NCBI GenBank assembly: GCA_964057225.1
Contig: OZ059898.1
Coordinates: forward strand, 7,254,001-7,318,000
From: Auanema rhodensis
Taxonomy: Eukaryota > Nematoda > Chromadorea > Rhabditida > Rhabditidae
DNA length: 64,000 nucleotides
Reading direction: 5' to 3'
In this document: positions 1-12,756 of the stretch, one piece after another
How positions within the stretch are numbered: the stretch's first letter is position 1
How the letters are laid out: every line of letters begins with the position of its first letter
The notes under the pieces: model-generated
The model's input: only the letters and a program-made list of their open reading frames with translations
The model's database searches: none
Told to the model about the DNA's origin: nothing
Made by a program: the position numbers and the translations under genes

Positions 1-317
1 CACTTATTTTGTATAATCATTCCAAAACCTAGTTAAAAACTTTCGCCATACAAATCAATGGATTGCGAGTCATTTTAATAATTCAATAAGGCCAAATTAA
101 CTTATTTTTTGTTAATCGAAAATTCCACTTGATAATTTTTTCCCATTCTTTATGCCGTGCTCTTCCACTTAATAAGTTGAACTTATTGTGATTTTTTCTA
201 GTATAATACTTGTGATCAGTCTTTTGTTTTCACATGTTCTCTTTCGGGTAAATTTTGGTGATGAGGGAAATTGATGTGCAAAATTGTTTTCAAACGTGAT
301 AAATAAATCTTTCAGAA
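1..317. other. window edge, no gene seen
   Basis: AT-rich sequence 3' of the kringle gene stop codon. I see no open reading frame with coding character and no RNA gene. It probably holds the 3' untranslated region of the minus-strand gene that ends at 318. Confidence 0.4.
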
Positions 318-400
318 TCATTTTTTCCCAGTGTTAGTTTTTCTTCTTCTGCATGAGAGGATCCAAACTGAAATATATAGTTCATTTACTCTCAACACAT

Positions 401-487
<87 letters not shown>

Positions 488-3028
488 ATACCTGCAACTG
501 AAATAAAAATTATAGATCCATTTAGGATGTGGACAACTAAAGGTGCTTTAACATAGTGAGCATCTGGTTTCATTCTTGCTGATTCATTTCTTACTGGAAT
601 GGAAAATCTCTGAAAAAATAAATCAGAAAATATGTGACAATTATAACTACAATTTCATCTGTACAATCCTTTATAGTTTCATTTCCACATAACTCTGAAA
701 ATACTCCACGTGGTTTATAACGCAATGGGCAACTACATCGTTTGAAACAGGGAGAGTATGTGAGAGGCTTGAATGTAATAAAATATAATATAAACCAAAT
801 ATGCTGTCTATCACCTTCAAAGATGTAAAACACCCTGGTCCTTTGTCCAACATTTCAGAAAGCCTAATGCTGTAGATAGTTTTGTGTACAGCATGCTTAT
901 TCAATCGTAGTAACCTAGCTAAATCTAAGCAATAACCACTAAAAAGAAAAATATCTCTTTAGTTTTCTGAATTAGTAACCTTGCTATCAAAAAGCCTTGT
1001 CCTTCTAAAAAAAGATTGTGATAATTCGGTTTAGGGTAGAAATGAGATCCAAGGAAAATATCCTGATAAAGTTTCTCAGTTCTACCTGTTTGCTTTTGAA
1101 TATGGTCCATAACCTTTAGTTGTTGAAAATATTATGCAGAAGTTGTATCACTTAATCATACTTTATACCAAGGTAAACATTTCTTTCCTGATTCCGAAGT
1201 TGTTTTATGGCCAAAGTAAGGAAGTGTATGATGTTCCTCGAAATTATCAAAAAATAATTTTGACGGTTTTGGCCAGCATCTGCGAATGAAACCATAACTC
1301 CAGTCATTAGTTTTGGTAGATATACGTTATCGTAGTGTCTTCGCAAGCTGAGAAACATGAATCCCACAATTGTCTTCCAACTTCGTTTATCATATAAGCT
1401 TGTGCGAAATTTTGATACAAACTATACCTCTTGTGGTTATTTATAAATCTGAGAAAGTGTTAGCAGTAAATACATGACTGATCGTCTTTTACGAAATCAA
1501 ATGGCTGGGAACATATCCTTGTACAGGAGCCCATGGTCCTAAAATTTCTGTTTGCATCCCAGATTGGTAGCACCTAAAGCCCATATAAAAACTTGAACAG
1601 TACTTTTTATCACTTTTTTCTGGTGGAAAATGATAATCCTTTATGCCATCCTCTGATAGATGGAATACCCAAAGGTCCAACTAAAAATTTTGTCTTTCAA
1701 AGTGAATCTGTTTAAATTATTTTCCTACCTTTATGTGATGATGTGAGAGCAGGTATGTTTCCAAGTATAGCGTCAACATCCAACAGATCTGTCAAATCTA
1801 AAAAAATATATTATTTTTTATCATTATGACATATAATAGACAACCAACCAATGACTTTATTATGCTTTTCAATCGTAACAACATCAATTACTTCTCGTGA
1901 GAATGGTAAATATGTCTCAAACGGCAGAAAACGATGATGCAAGCGAAATGGAAAATGACTTTTCCTCAAACATATCTGTTTTATATTGTGATTGCACGGA
2001 TTAAAGCATGGATTTCTGGCAATCTGGTTAAATATACAGGTTGCACCCCAAACGAGCTATAAGCTAAAATGCTTATAAGAATTTACCATCTTTTTTCTGT
2101 TAATATAGTAGCACCATGGTCCTAACGGATCATTATCAGGATTTCGACAATAGTTATGATGATCAGATATTATAACTATACTTTTTCTCAAAGAATATTC
2201 CAAAGAAGGTTTTTCAAAACGATTAAAGTCGTCAATAGTGAAATTTAGAGATGGAACATTATCCCATCGAATACATATTTGGTTTCTTAAGTTAGTTATA
2301 GCTTTATGAACTTTATGAAGCATAATTCTGAAGTATACCTGACTGTTACATCTTGATACCCACGGTACCATGTCATCCGATCATCAAATGGACGGCAAAC
2401 TATTCGTTTATCTTGCATAGGTGGTGGACGTTCTTTTTTTATCATTATCCATGCTTTATTATTCTTATTTGCTCTTCAGTCATAATAGTAAAAATATTTT
2501 TTGAAAAGCCAATCTTACCGACCAACGCAGCAATAGTCGTTCGGTGCTCCACATTGAGAACTCGAATTTTTCCAGCAGTCTTTTTCTTGAAGTATTAACT
2601 GAATGTAATATTTTAAAAAACAAATCTTCTATTCATTACTTTAGATTGTTCCAGTTCTATTTTATTCCAGCAATTGTGGGTGCAATAAAATGATTTATCA
2701 TTTGGCCAATCAACTTTAACACTTCGAGGTGTTGTTGTTATAACTAAAACATTTCTATAAGTTTTATTTCATTTATATACTAATAAAATAAAATACAAAT
2801 ATAATAATTGATTTGAAACCTGGTTTAGAGTTCAACTTTAACGAAGTCTTAGGCTTTTTGCTGGTTGTTCGAACTAAATAACATAAATAACTCAAAAATT
2901 CTGGAAAACAGTGACTTTCATTAACCTGTGGTTTTAGAAGAAATTTTATTTTTATTTTTATCTGTTGGTTTAAGACAATAAGTTAATGATAATATAATCA
3001 TTAAAATGAACAACCGATTAACATACAT
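318..3028 (-). CDS. single-pass membrane protein with tandem kringle domains
   Basis: Spliced by eye from about 14 exons into roughly 606 residues. It starts MYVNRLFILMIILSLTYC, a signal peptide, followed by a Lys/Thr-rich linker. Kringle 1 (about residues 114-220) is clear: WYRG, then QICIRW, NYCRNPDND and GPWCYY. A second, degenerate kringle-like stretch (about 220-386) ends WDSCFSAC, like the usual W-x-x-C-x3-C end. A third (about 388-520) has SGKKCLPW, GYC, GPGCFTS and CFKRC, giving six cysteines in kringle order. A Cys-rich juxtamembrane part follows, then a hydrophobic helix (IIFISVAVWIL) and stop-transfer CRRRK with a tail of about 10 residues. There is no kinase, protease, WSC or CUB domain, so it is not ROR, HGF/plasminogen or Kremen as usually built. 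An extracellular binding or receptor role is inference. The last intron holds the long CA/TA repeat. Kringle 1 and the membrane anchor are firm; boundaries elsewhere are less so. Confidence 0.75.
399..478. repeat. (CA)n(TA)n microsatellite
   Basis: A CA run followed by about 33 TA units. It falls inside the last intron of the minus-strand kringle gene. It creates spurious YIYIYI frames on both strands. Confidence 0.95.
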
Positions 3029-4278
3029 TTGTTAATAAAAATGAAAATTTTTCACGTAATTCACGTGAAATTGTATTTTAATTATTTGACAAGGAAATTG
3101 ACATATAAACGGTTGTTTGATGGTTTCAGAGAATATTTGATACTATACATATAGTTTTCATATAATATTTAATTTTTCACTACATTGTAATTTAAATATT
3201 TTTAGCGAATTATAATGTAATATATCAGAATTTGATTAATTTATCAATAGAATATAAGGCTGCTTTCATGATTACGAATTCATATCTATATAGTATATGT
3301 TAAAAGTGTCATTCACACACATATATGAATATAATTTTTTTTTTAAATATTTTTAAACAAATTAAATGTTATATATTTATATTTATATAATTTATTTTAA
3401 ATATAATATTGATAAATGTATGTATTTATTTGAATTAAAATCTAAACGTATAGTAAATGTTAGCGCTTTATATATATATCTATCTATATATATATATATA
3501 TATGCTATACTAATAATTTTAGTATTAGTTTATGCTTGAAGTCTTGAAGTCTTGAGTTTCTTGAAAAAAAAAACCCCGATATGGGTATGTTTACGAACAT
3601 ATATTACTATGAGGTATTACTTGAAGTGTAAATTCAGTCAATTTTCAATGATTAAGATTGAAGTATTAATTTTCTATAATTAGTTGATATACATATAGGT
3701 ACATATGCAAATTATATCACATAAATATTTATAATCATCTTTTTGCTTTAGCAATTCGAAGCAGTTGGTAAAAGCTGTCATGGCCGTTTCCATGACCACA
3801 CGTACATAGCAGCCTGAAATAGTGGAGAAATACGAACAGAATAAGAGAGTAATATAGGAAGAAATAGAAATGAGGAGATTGAGAGAAAATAAAAGAGAAA
3901 TATAAGTTGTATAACAGAAAAAAGAGAGAAAGAGAGAGAGATACGAAGTGAGAGAGAAAAAAAGGAATGTAGAGGAGGAGAACGAAAAGCTAAACCCCTC
4001 CTATGCATGAAAATCATATGTGAAATATACATCCATCGTCTTTGTTATTTTGAATTTGCTTTCTTATAAGTTTCCTTATAACAAGATGATTATTTGATAT
4101 TTCAATAGTTATATACAGGTGCATGCATATATTAAGTGATGTTCGTATATTTTAAACATGTATCTCGTCATGTTACTCTCTAAACTTATCGTTTTATTAT
4201 AATAATTATTTTATCTTCAAACTTGATTTAAACTTTATATAGAAAATAAGACATAAACAGGCTGCACAGGCAATTCAA
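3029..4278. other. divergent upstream region of kringle gene and FAIM
   Basis: Intergenic, AT-rich, between two genes pointing apart. It holds TA/TCTA simple repeats near 3470-3505 and a purine-rich, GA-type stretch at about 3835-3990. The FAIM start at 4279 lies 36 bases after a ttatatag sequence that could be a 5'-UTR intron or trans-splice acceptor. No other coding signal seen. Confidence 0.5.
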
Positions 4279-5409
4279 ATGGAGACAAACGCTTCATCAG
4301 ATTTGGTAGCCCGATGGAGTGTTCCATTACAGGACAAAGTAAGCAATAATATATATTTTTCAATTATTTTTAATACATTTTAAATATTTAATATAATTAT
4401 ATAATAAAACAAACAATAATAAACGAGAACGTTATAGTTTTATTACTAGATTCATCGTATTGAATTTGAGCATGGAACAACAACTGGAAAACGAATTATT
4501 CGTGTTGATGGAAAGGTATTTTCTTTTCAACTTTTATATGAATTGAGAGTAATTAAATATGTTAAATTTAATCAATAACATTATAAAATAAACAATACGA
4601 TTATTTTATTTTAAAAAAATTAAAATAACTGTATAAATACTCTATAAAGCCTTAACTATTAATATTTTAAAATTTTTAGGAAGTTCTCCGGCATGATTGG
4701 ATGTTTAAACTTGTTGGAAAAGAAACGTTTACTATCAGCAACATGAAATGTGTTATTGGTGTTGAAGCTTTAGGTACTTTTGCCTATGAATACAGTTTGG
4801 AAGTACGAAAGCTTTGTATTTTTTGCAACCATATAATGCTAACTATATTTATAGGTTAATGGTAAGCCATTCGAAAAATTCCGAGAAGAACAAAGTAAAA
4901 AATTACAAAGTTGGGAAATTCATATAAACGGAGATGACACCCGTATCGTATTAGGTTTCGTTTTATTTAAGTATAGGAAATTAAGAATTTATATTTTTAG
5001 ATAAAGACACTATGGAAGTTTGGGTCAATGGTCAAAAGATAGATACAGCTGTTAGTACTTTGAAATTATAATTCAAAATTAAATTTTACGCTTATTTTCA
5101 TTTACAGGGAGAATTTGTTGATGATGGAACTGAAACACACTTTGAAATTGGAAGACATTTATGTAAAATACGTTCCGTATGTATTATATAAATAATTTAA
5201 TCTTATATCTCACAATATATGCACATATATTTCATTATCAAAAGAACAAAAATTTTAAAATATTCATATTATTAATTAAGATAAGTATTCTAATGTTTTA
5301 GGTAAGTAGTGGAAGAAAAAAAGTTGGTGTTGTTCATGCTCTATATGTGGATGGTGTGCCACAAGTTTGTGCTGAATATGGAACTGATGCAGGACCATTA
5401 GCAAGCTAA
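4279..5409 (+). CDS. faim: Fas apoptotic inhibitory molecule (FAIM)
   Basis: Seven exons splice into about 190 residues, close to the roughly 180 of human FAIM. The product begins METNASSDLVARWSVPLQDK. The conserved FAIM core follows: HRIEFEHGTTTGKRIIRVDGKE, DWMFKLVGKE, then a repeat of the beta-sandwich with SWEIHINGDDTRIVLDK, MEVWVNGQ, and the C-terminal part HALYVDGVPQ. All introns are AT-rich with good GT/AG ends. FAIM is a soluble cytosolic all-beta protein that in vertebrates modulates death-receptor and neurite signalling and protects against protein aggregation. The nematode role is not established by this sequence. A possible AATAAA signal lies at 5595-5600. Identification is firm. 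Confidence 0.93.
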
Positions 5410-7015
5410 TAGTTTACTTATAACATTGAATCTCTATATATACATTTGAATATTTTTTATATATCCTTGTATTTTTATAAAAGAAAAAAGAAAGAATATT
5501 TCAGTATTCTTGATTTAACTATATTACATATAATATTCTTTTAAATCTATACATAATTGTGTGTACAAGAGAAAACCTAATAGAGGTCAAAATGAATAAA
5601 CATAATAATATTTCTCTCAATAATATATTTTCTATCAATAAACATCTGAACTTTTACACTATATTTCAAAAATTATTAAAGAATTTATCTATTTGACCTA
5701 GCATGCACTTCGGATATCTCAAAATTTCATATAAATAACTGTTTCGTTGCTGCACGCTTGAGCTTCCTTTAAATCTGTTTTTCAATTTTTTGCGCAAATT
5801 TACGGTTTTTCATAATATAAATCAAGTTTTTATTCTTTTTGTACATTTAAATAGTTATGCTTTAATCAATAACATACTATAATGAATATCTATATGATTC
5901 AAAAGAATCAAAATTTTTATTATAAATTAACATTTCAAAGCAAATTATCTGATAATAAGTTGTTGCTCTTCTAGTTGAAACATAGAATTGAATGATAATC
6001 ATCATAATCTATACAAGATTCAACTTCAATCATAACAATAATTTTATAATTTAATATTCTAGTATGTACATATATATATATTTATTTATTTGACAAGTAT
6101 TTATATATTTTATATTTAAATTGTTTTTTTTTGTTTTGAAAAAGATAAATAATTCTAATTATATTAATATATGTTTTTCATTTCTATTACACATATGGTT
6201 GTGATGCATGTATTTACAATATGATCTTTATGATTTAATCAATTTATAACCTTATATGCTATAAGATATTAAAATAATATAAATTAAAACCAGTTAAATA
6301 TTGAAATGTACATGTTGATTAGCGATAAGTCAGAGGATATTCATGTAATCTATGCTCGTTTTGTTCGTTGCCATAGGTCTTTCGTTAGGGAATTCCTTTG
6401 TCTTATTCACTATCATGTGTAATTATCTTTTTCCTTATATCTTATGGGTTGATTGAATTGGTCTCTATTCATATCTCTATCCCTTCTCTTAGTTATACAG
6501 ATTGATTGCTAAAATGTATATTCGTATACCTAATAGCTTTTAACTTCTTTATGTTTTCACGACTTTTCACATGACAAGTAAGATCATGACTTCAAGTTCA
6601 ACATAAGTAAAACTTAAGATCTCAAATGACATTCAATCCATCCAAATAACTTCAGACAGAGAGATGAGACATTCAGGCATGTCTATGAAGAAAGAATATG
6701 ATGAAAGAGAACGGCAAAAACGTTGAAGAACAGAAAACACATACTGCCCATGGGGAAATTCAGAGAGGTACAAAGATACATAAAGGAAAATGAGTACAGA
6801 CTCAAGCTTGCCGTCATAGCATCCGCCCGTCTTTGCTTAAGCTGGACGACCCTCTGTTCACTCTGTCTGCTAGTTACCCTTCTACCACTATCTCGGCTAC
6901 CTAGTTCCGCCCTCCGGCTATTCATCTAGCCAACAACCCCACACACACTCATATATACACGTACAGCAGTGAATGTATGGTGTAGTGAGCTAAGCTGAAA
7001 AGAGAAAAAAAAGAA

Positions 7016-7066
<51 letters not shown>

Positions 7067-7575
7067 AAGAGAGCAAGAAGAGGTGAAAGAAGAAAAAGAA
7101 AGATATATACAAGCTATAGTTAGTCCAGTAGTTCACAACGGACGGCCTCTTTGAAGGGTTCATCTGTTATAATATTCCTTTTTTTCTTCCTTCTTATATT
7201 TGATTATATTATTTCTCCTTTTCTTCTTTTAGTATATTATAGTATTTTTGATTTTTGATTACGAATATGAATGTTTGAGCTTGTTTTCTATCATAATTTC
7301 TCAAACACATCAATTCCACAGAGGTTTATCAGGACTTCTTGTATCCTTTACGTACTGAACTGTTCTTACATGCTTTCTATAAAATTATGAGTCTATCACT
7401 ACCTCTCTTCCTTCATCCCACTGTCTCTCTATTTTCTCCATCTGTCTCTCTCTCTAACTTTTTCATTTTACAAATTTCTGTAAATTCATGTCGATAGAAT
7501 CATTTGTTCTTTCTTTTTTCAGAAGTATAAAAATATATTTCAAATTATTTCTATTGCATTGTCCGACAATCGGAG
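5410..7575. other. intergenic region upstream of DCLK-like kinase
   Basis: AT-rich 3' flank of FAIM. A more GC-rich stretch lies at about 6720-6950, then a GA-rich block at 7005-7085. The GC-richer part is open in two opposing frames but neither resembles a protein, so I read it as promoter or 5'-UTR DNA of the kinase gene. Nothing else recognised. Confidence 0.4.
7005..7085. repeat. (GA)n polypurine tract
   Basis: A nearly pure GA run of about 80 bases lies some 490 bases upstream of the kinase start codon. Such tracts can form triplex or nucleosome-free DNA, but that is general knowledge and not shown here. Confidence 0.9.
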
Positions 7576-10500
7576 ATGTTTCGTTCACGGTCCAGTTCTA
7601 TAACCTCTATTCATGGCAGATCCAGTAGGAAAGGTAAGATTGAATTTCATCACAATTGAACCTTATTTTTCTATGATATGCACTTCATAAATATTCTTTT
7701 TTAAATTATTATTTATTATATTTTTAATGAAAAAAAAATGAAAAAATTTTTTTACTTAATTGGCTGATGAGGAATTATTTAAAGAAAAATAACAATTTCA
7801 ATAACATTTTGTTTTGTTGGCTCTATTCCTTTTTTTTTCAGTCAGAAAAAAAAGAAAATGATATTTCTTGCTCGGTCTCTCTCTCTTTCTACCATTTTTG
7901 TGAGCTTGTTTTTTTAAAAATCAGCATTTGATCTTTTTCCATGTTCTATACACATTTATTTTATATTTTAATTTATTATATAAAATAATAATTATATAAC
8001 ATAAATAATCTTGAAATAAATATAAATATTTTTAGGAATATCATTGGACCGAAATAATAATCATATTCGTATTGATAGACAAACACGCCTTGTACATAAT
8101 ACCTCAAAGCATGTTAATGAAGGCTTTTTCGGGGTCAGTTTCATTTTTATTAAACGGAAAATAGCTTTTTTTCTTTAATTAAAGTAACTAATTTAAAATT
8201 GCAATCTTTAATTACATACACAAAGCTTTCTCCTTTCAAAAAGCTTTTTTTTTCATTTTTAACGAAATCAGAGAAGAAATTCAAATAATCAAAGATGGTT
8301 GTCTGTTTTGTGATTCACACACATATATAAATATACATTAATTCATTCATTTTCTTGCAAACTTCTATGGAATTAATCAAGAAATGATACTGAGGTTTGG
8401 TTGCCCAACTTTGCTCACATAGTCGTCATGATTTTTGTGGTTTTTTTAAAACTAAAACAAGCAAATAAAATTATGAAGAAATGAAAATTAGCTCTTAACA
8501 GTTTATAATTTTTATTATTTGAAATTAAATAATATATTTAAACATTTTGCACTAAGCTTATCTCAAATGAAATCTATTGTTCAAAAATAATACATTTTTT
8601 TCTTTTTAAAATTTGATAAATGAGTATATGTATATTAATAAAATAGATTAAAATATATTATACTATGCTAACTATTTAGCTTTTTTTTCTGTTTGAAATG
8701 AATAAAATATGTATAAGTAACAATCAAAAAAAAGGTTAGTCAGCTGATTTAGAAAGCAGTTACCTACATTACAAAGCAAATGCAATAACATATTCGTTTT
8801 TCAATGAAATATATTTATTTATATTCTTTTTAAAATAATTAATTCTTCTCACCTTCAACGTACTTTTTAATTTTGTATGAAAATTCACTTTTCGTGTATA
8901 GAATGTTGCCGGATGCTCTTTTAGCATACATCCGGAAAAAACTTATATCGTCCTCAAGTTCGTATTGAGAACAACAAGATATTTTGACTATTCTGAACGA
9001 TAGTAAAAGAGAATGAGAAGAGTATCTTCAAGGGAATTTTTAATTTGACCAATGAATATGAAGTTAGCTTGATACCCAAATTTTGAAAGAAGTATTCTAT
9101 TCATTATTGACTTTTCATTCTCTTCATCATCATCTTCATCATCATCAACATCATCAACATCATCAACATCATCAACGTCATGATCGTATAGTTAGAATAG
9201 GAAAGAAAAAGTTCCTGTGGAGAACTAATGCCTAGTTCCTTTTTCTAGACTGCTTCCGGTCATTTTTCCTTGTTCTGGGCATTGAAAACCAGAAATGGAG
9301 ATAGTGCTTATGAGCTGGAGATCTAAATTCGGAAGAAAAGTAGAGAAAGCATGAGAACGCCGAAAGATTAAAGTATAAAAGGTTGATTTTCTCGATTCAG
9401 GTTTAAGATGTTACAATGTAATTGAACCATGAGTATACTACGAGATATTCCGGATATGCTTTACGTTGGAAAGCATATTTAAAACTTAAAAATGCATGCT
9501 AAAATACAAACAAAATATATGGAAGAAAATTTCCAAATATCATTGAGAGCATTGCAACCTTCCAATTCAAATAGTAACAATAGCATAGGAAAGGCTTTTA
9601 TGTGCTCCTCTTAACTATGTGTTCTTAGTCAGCTATTCTGTTCATAGATGTCAATTATGTACACGCACATAGCATATAATCTATAAGAAAAGGTGACTGG
9701 CTGACTACATGACGAATACATCTCAGGTTTTTCTGTCAAACCCAACAGTAGCCGCTTGCTCAAGAGCAACAAGCACATCAAATCAGCCAGCTGCACTGTG
9801 AAACCACAAATTTATGAATTGTATTGAATCAATTAGCCAGGCTAAAGCACCTTTAGTTGGTAGTCTCCAAGCCATATGTAGGCAAGCTTCTGCTTGTTCA
9901 AAGCAAAGCTATTAGTTGAATGAATGGATATAAACGAAAAACTAGCGACAATTATAAAAAGAGGAGAAAGACCTGAAAATATATACATATATTTAGTAAA
10001 AAAATTTTTTTTAAACTTTAAAAAAATTTAATCACATATAAAAATATTGTTATTTTTTAATTATTTTATTCTATTTTTTATTAATTTAGTTATTATAGGC
10101 TTCAGAAAATATTCGTGTGGTTAATGCTCGAACATGTTTGGAACGAAGCTATGAAATTGGCCCATTAGTTGGACAAGGCAACTTTTCACGTGTATATTTT
10201 GCTCTTCGACGAAAAGACGAAAAGAAATGTGCTTTAAAGGTATGGTAGTTAACCAAATTTTCTTTTTCCTGTAGTTGAAAGTTCGTCGTATATATCTTCA
10301 TATATATACATATGTATATATTAAAAATGTGCACGTAAGGTAAAAGTAGTCTGAAGGACCAAGTACTTCCGGTCTAGAATGCCCTTGGTCTGACCAAATG
10401 TTGAACCAAAATGTGAATTTCCAAAGACCGGAAGCTGATTTGAGCCCTATGACACAGTGGCCAGTAACTAACAGAGCTTTACAATTGCCTACGAATCCCA

Positions 10501-10812
10501 AGAAAAAAAAAACAGAAAAAGTGTATTAAAGGGGGAAAAAGATGCTTAGTATCTACTTATTATAACTTTTTTTGACTTAACTTGACAAAATCTATATTAT
10601 TTATGAATATTAAAGTTATAGTATATAGTAATTCTTTCAAGTATTTGTGTGACTTTTTGTTCAAAATATTTGAAAAAGGCAGTTATCTGCTTTTATGTCC
10701 TTTTTTTGTTTTCTTAATAATTCATGAAAGGCCACAAAAATTCTTTTCTTCGTTAAGGCATCCTTTTTCTTTTTCGTTTTTTTTCCTGACCTAACCCTTT
10801 TCTGTCCTCTAA

Positions 10813-10865
<53 letters not shown>

Positions 10866-12756
10866 ATTCCTCTTTCTCTTATTCTCCCATCTCTCCAAGA
10901 GTATCTGTACTATGTCGTTGTCTTCAACCCAATGTCTCTCTTTCATGTAGTTTTTCTTTTTCTGTTTTACAATCATCTCTCCTTCTTCTTTCCTTTCGTC
11001 ATATTTGGCGTTTTCATCTTCTTCAAAGCTTATACGTTCTGTTGTTCTGTTGAAATGGAATAGAGAAAAAGCTAAAAGAGCCAGTTAACTATGTCAAACA
11101 AAAACCAAAAAATTGACCACTGGAAAAGAAGAGAAAAGGCATAACAGCTCATTGTAAGAAGAGGGGGGATAGTGCTACTACATGTAGTAGCATGCCAGAT
11201 ACTAAAGGAAAACTTGAAAAACAATGAAAATAATTGTGAAAAAGTTGAAGAAAACTCTAATAATAGAAATAGAAGAAACCTCTTCATTGATGATATAAGT
11301 ACAAAGTCTTATAATTCAAAATGAAAGATTTATTATATAATATAGAATGAACAATAATTCTTCTAATGAAAAAGAAGAACCAAATTTCAATCATTAAAAA
11401 GCATCTCTTTCTTAATTAAAACTTTTTTTAGGAAATAGATAAGACACAGTTGAGAGGAAAATGGTTTTTTGTGGAAAATGAAGTGGAAATTATGGAGATG
11501 TGTAATCATCGTAACATCGCTCGATTGGTTGATGCTTTCAAGACTTCTCACAAATATTTTTTAATATTTGATTATGCTCAAGTAAGTATCTAAAACATGT
11601 TTAAAATATATTTCGATATTATCAATTTTTTTTGAAAAACAATTTGTATTTTATTCAATATAAATACAAAAAAAAGAAAAATATTATAATATATGTATGC
11701 ATAAGTTTATATTAATCTAAAATTATTTTATTAATTATTTATATTATATTTCTTTTTATATACAATAACTATATAAATCTATTTATAATTATTATAAATA
11801 GAAAACGAAATCAAAATATTATTTTGCTTCTTGACTTCACCCAAAACTCAATTTAGTACACAAAACCATTTTACTCATTCATGCAAGTATAATAATTTCA
11901 TATAGTAAACTTTAAGTTGAAACTTGAATATGTTTTAAAATATTCTCAAATAAATGAAAAAAATTTTAAAAATGTTTTTATGTTTCATCTTTAAATGTAT
12001 TTTTCAGAATGGTGACTTGTTTGAAGCTATTCGGGTACGTGGTAAACTTGGTGAACAAGAATCTGCCAGCATTATTTCTCAAGTAGCTCATTTAAAATTT
12101 ATTTAAACATAATTGAATTGTTTTCAGACTTCTTCAGCTTTAGCATATCTACATTCACGTAAGATTGTACATCGGGATGTAAAACCCGAGAATCTTCTTC
12201 TGTATTCAAATTGGCATGTACGTCTATGTGATTTTGGCTTAGCATGTACTGTTCTTGGTCCTTTGTTTCGTGTCTGTGGTACTCCATCCTATTGTGCTCC
12301 GGAAGTACTAAGAGAATGTGGTAAGCAACAACATTTTTTGATTATGCTTCAACTTGTAACATATTCTAGGTTATGGTACTGCTGTTGACGTATGGTCTAT
12401 GGGTGTATTACTACATATAATGCTTCTCGGTTATGCTCCATTTCGTTCATCCGATCGAAATCGATTATTCCGATTAATCATGCAGGGACGTTTGCATTTT
12501 GATTTACCCGAAGGACGCAAACTTAGTACTCGTATGTTTATGTTCTTTCTAGATTTACGGAACTAATTATACTTATGTAGGTGCTCGTGATCTCATTGGA
12601 CGCATGGTTAATACGAGGCCAGAAAAACGGCCTAAAGCAGCAGAAGTTCCATTACATCCATGGATTGTTCAACATTGTTCCGATTCATCAGATGACAGTC
12701 TAACCGGAAATATAACTAAGCATATTGGATCAATAAACTTGGATTATGATGAATGA
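7576..12756 (+). CDS. DCLK-like CaMK-group serine/threonine kinase, no doublecortin domain seen
   Basis: About eight exons give roughly 350 residues: [20 protein letters not shown], a short basic N-terminus, then a complete kinase domain. The P-loop is VGQGNFSRV, the ATP lysine is in KKCALK, and the alpha-C Glu is in NEVEIM. The catalytic loop is [14 protein letters not shown], the Mg loop DFGLA, and the activation segment [18 protein letters not shown]. Closest by eye to doublecortin-like kinases (C. elegans ZYG-8 family), which have GPLYTVCGTP and VHRDIKPENLL. All catalytic residues are present, so it should be active. The tail after the kinase ends is about 25 residues, acidic and Ser-rich. 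No doublecortin microtubule-binding repeats lie in the exons found. Introns 2 and 3 are long (about 1.96 and 1.2 kb) while later ones are short. Other CaMK-like families cannot be excluded. Confidence 0.82.
8909..8935. repeat. short inverted repeat in kinase intron
   Basis: CCGGATG at 8909-8915 is matched by CATCCGG at 8929-8935. An inner ATGCT/AGCAT pair gives an alternative stem. It sits in the second kinase intron, in otherwise AT-rich DNA. Confidence 0.5.
9118..9180. repeat. (CAT/CAA)n trinucleotide-type repeat in intron
   Basis: Runs of TCATCATCA grade into a CATCAA hexamer-like repeat within the second intron of the kinase gene. Non-coding on this strand given the gene model. Confidence 0.85.
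10366..10434. repeat. inverted repeat in kinase intron 3
   Basis: CTTCCGGTCT at 10366-10375 is the exact reverse complement of AGACCGGAAG at 10425-10434. A small palindrome (TTGGTCTGACCAA, 10385-10397) sits between them. The surrounding 170 bases are less AT-rich than the rest of the intron, which suggests an inserted element, but I saw no target duplication. Confidence 0.55.
10814..10866. repeat. (CT)n microsatellite
   Basis: A near-perfect CT run within the third intron of the kinase gene, in a longer pyrimidine-rich stretch (about 10780-11000). Confidence 0.95.

Noticed and set aside
353-573. Reading frames on both strands through the TA repeat
   Set aside because: They are produced by the microsatellite (YIYIYI). 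The true minus-strand exon ends at the GT just before the repeat.
6683-6929. Opposing 68- and 80-residue frames upstream of the kinase
   Set aside because: No family resemblance and no splice context; more likely promoter or 5'-UTR sequence.
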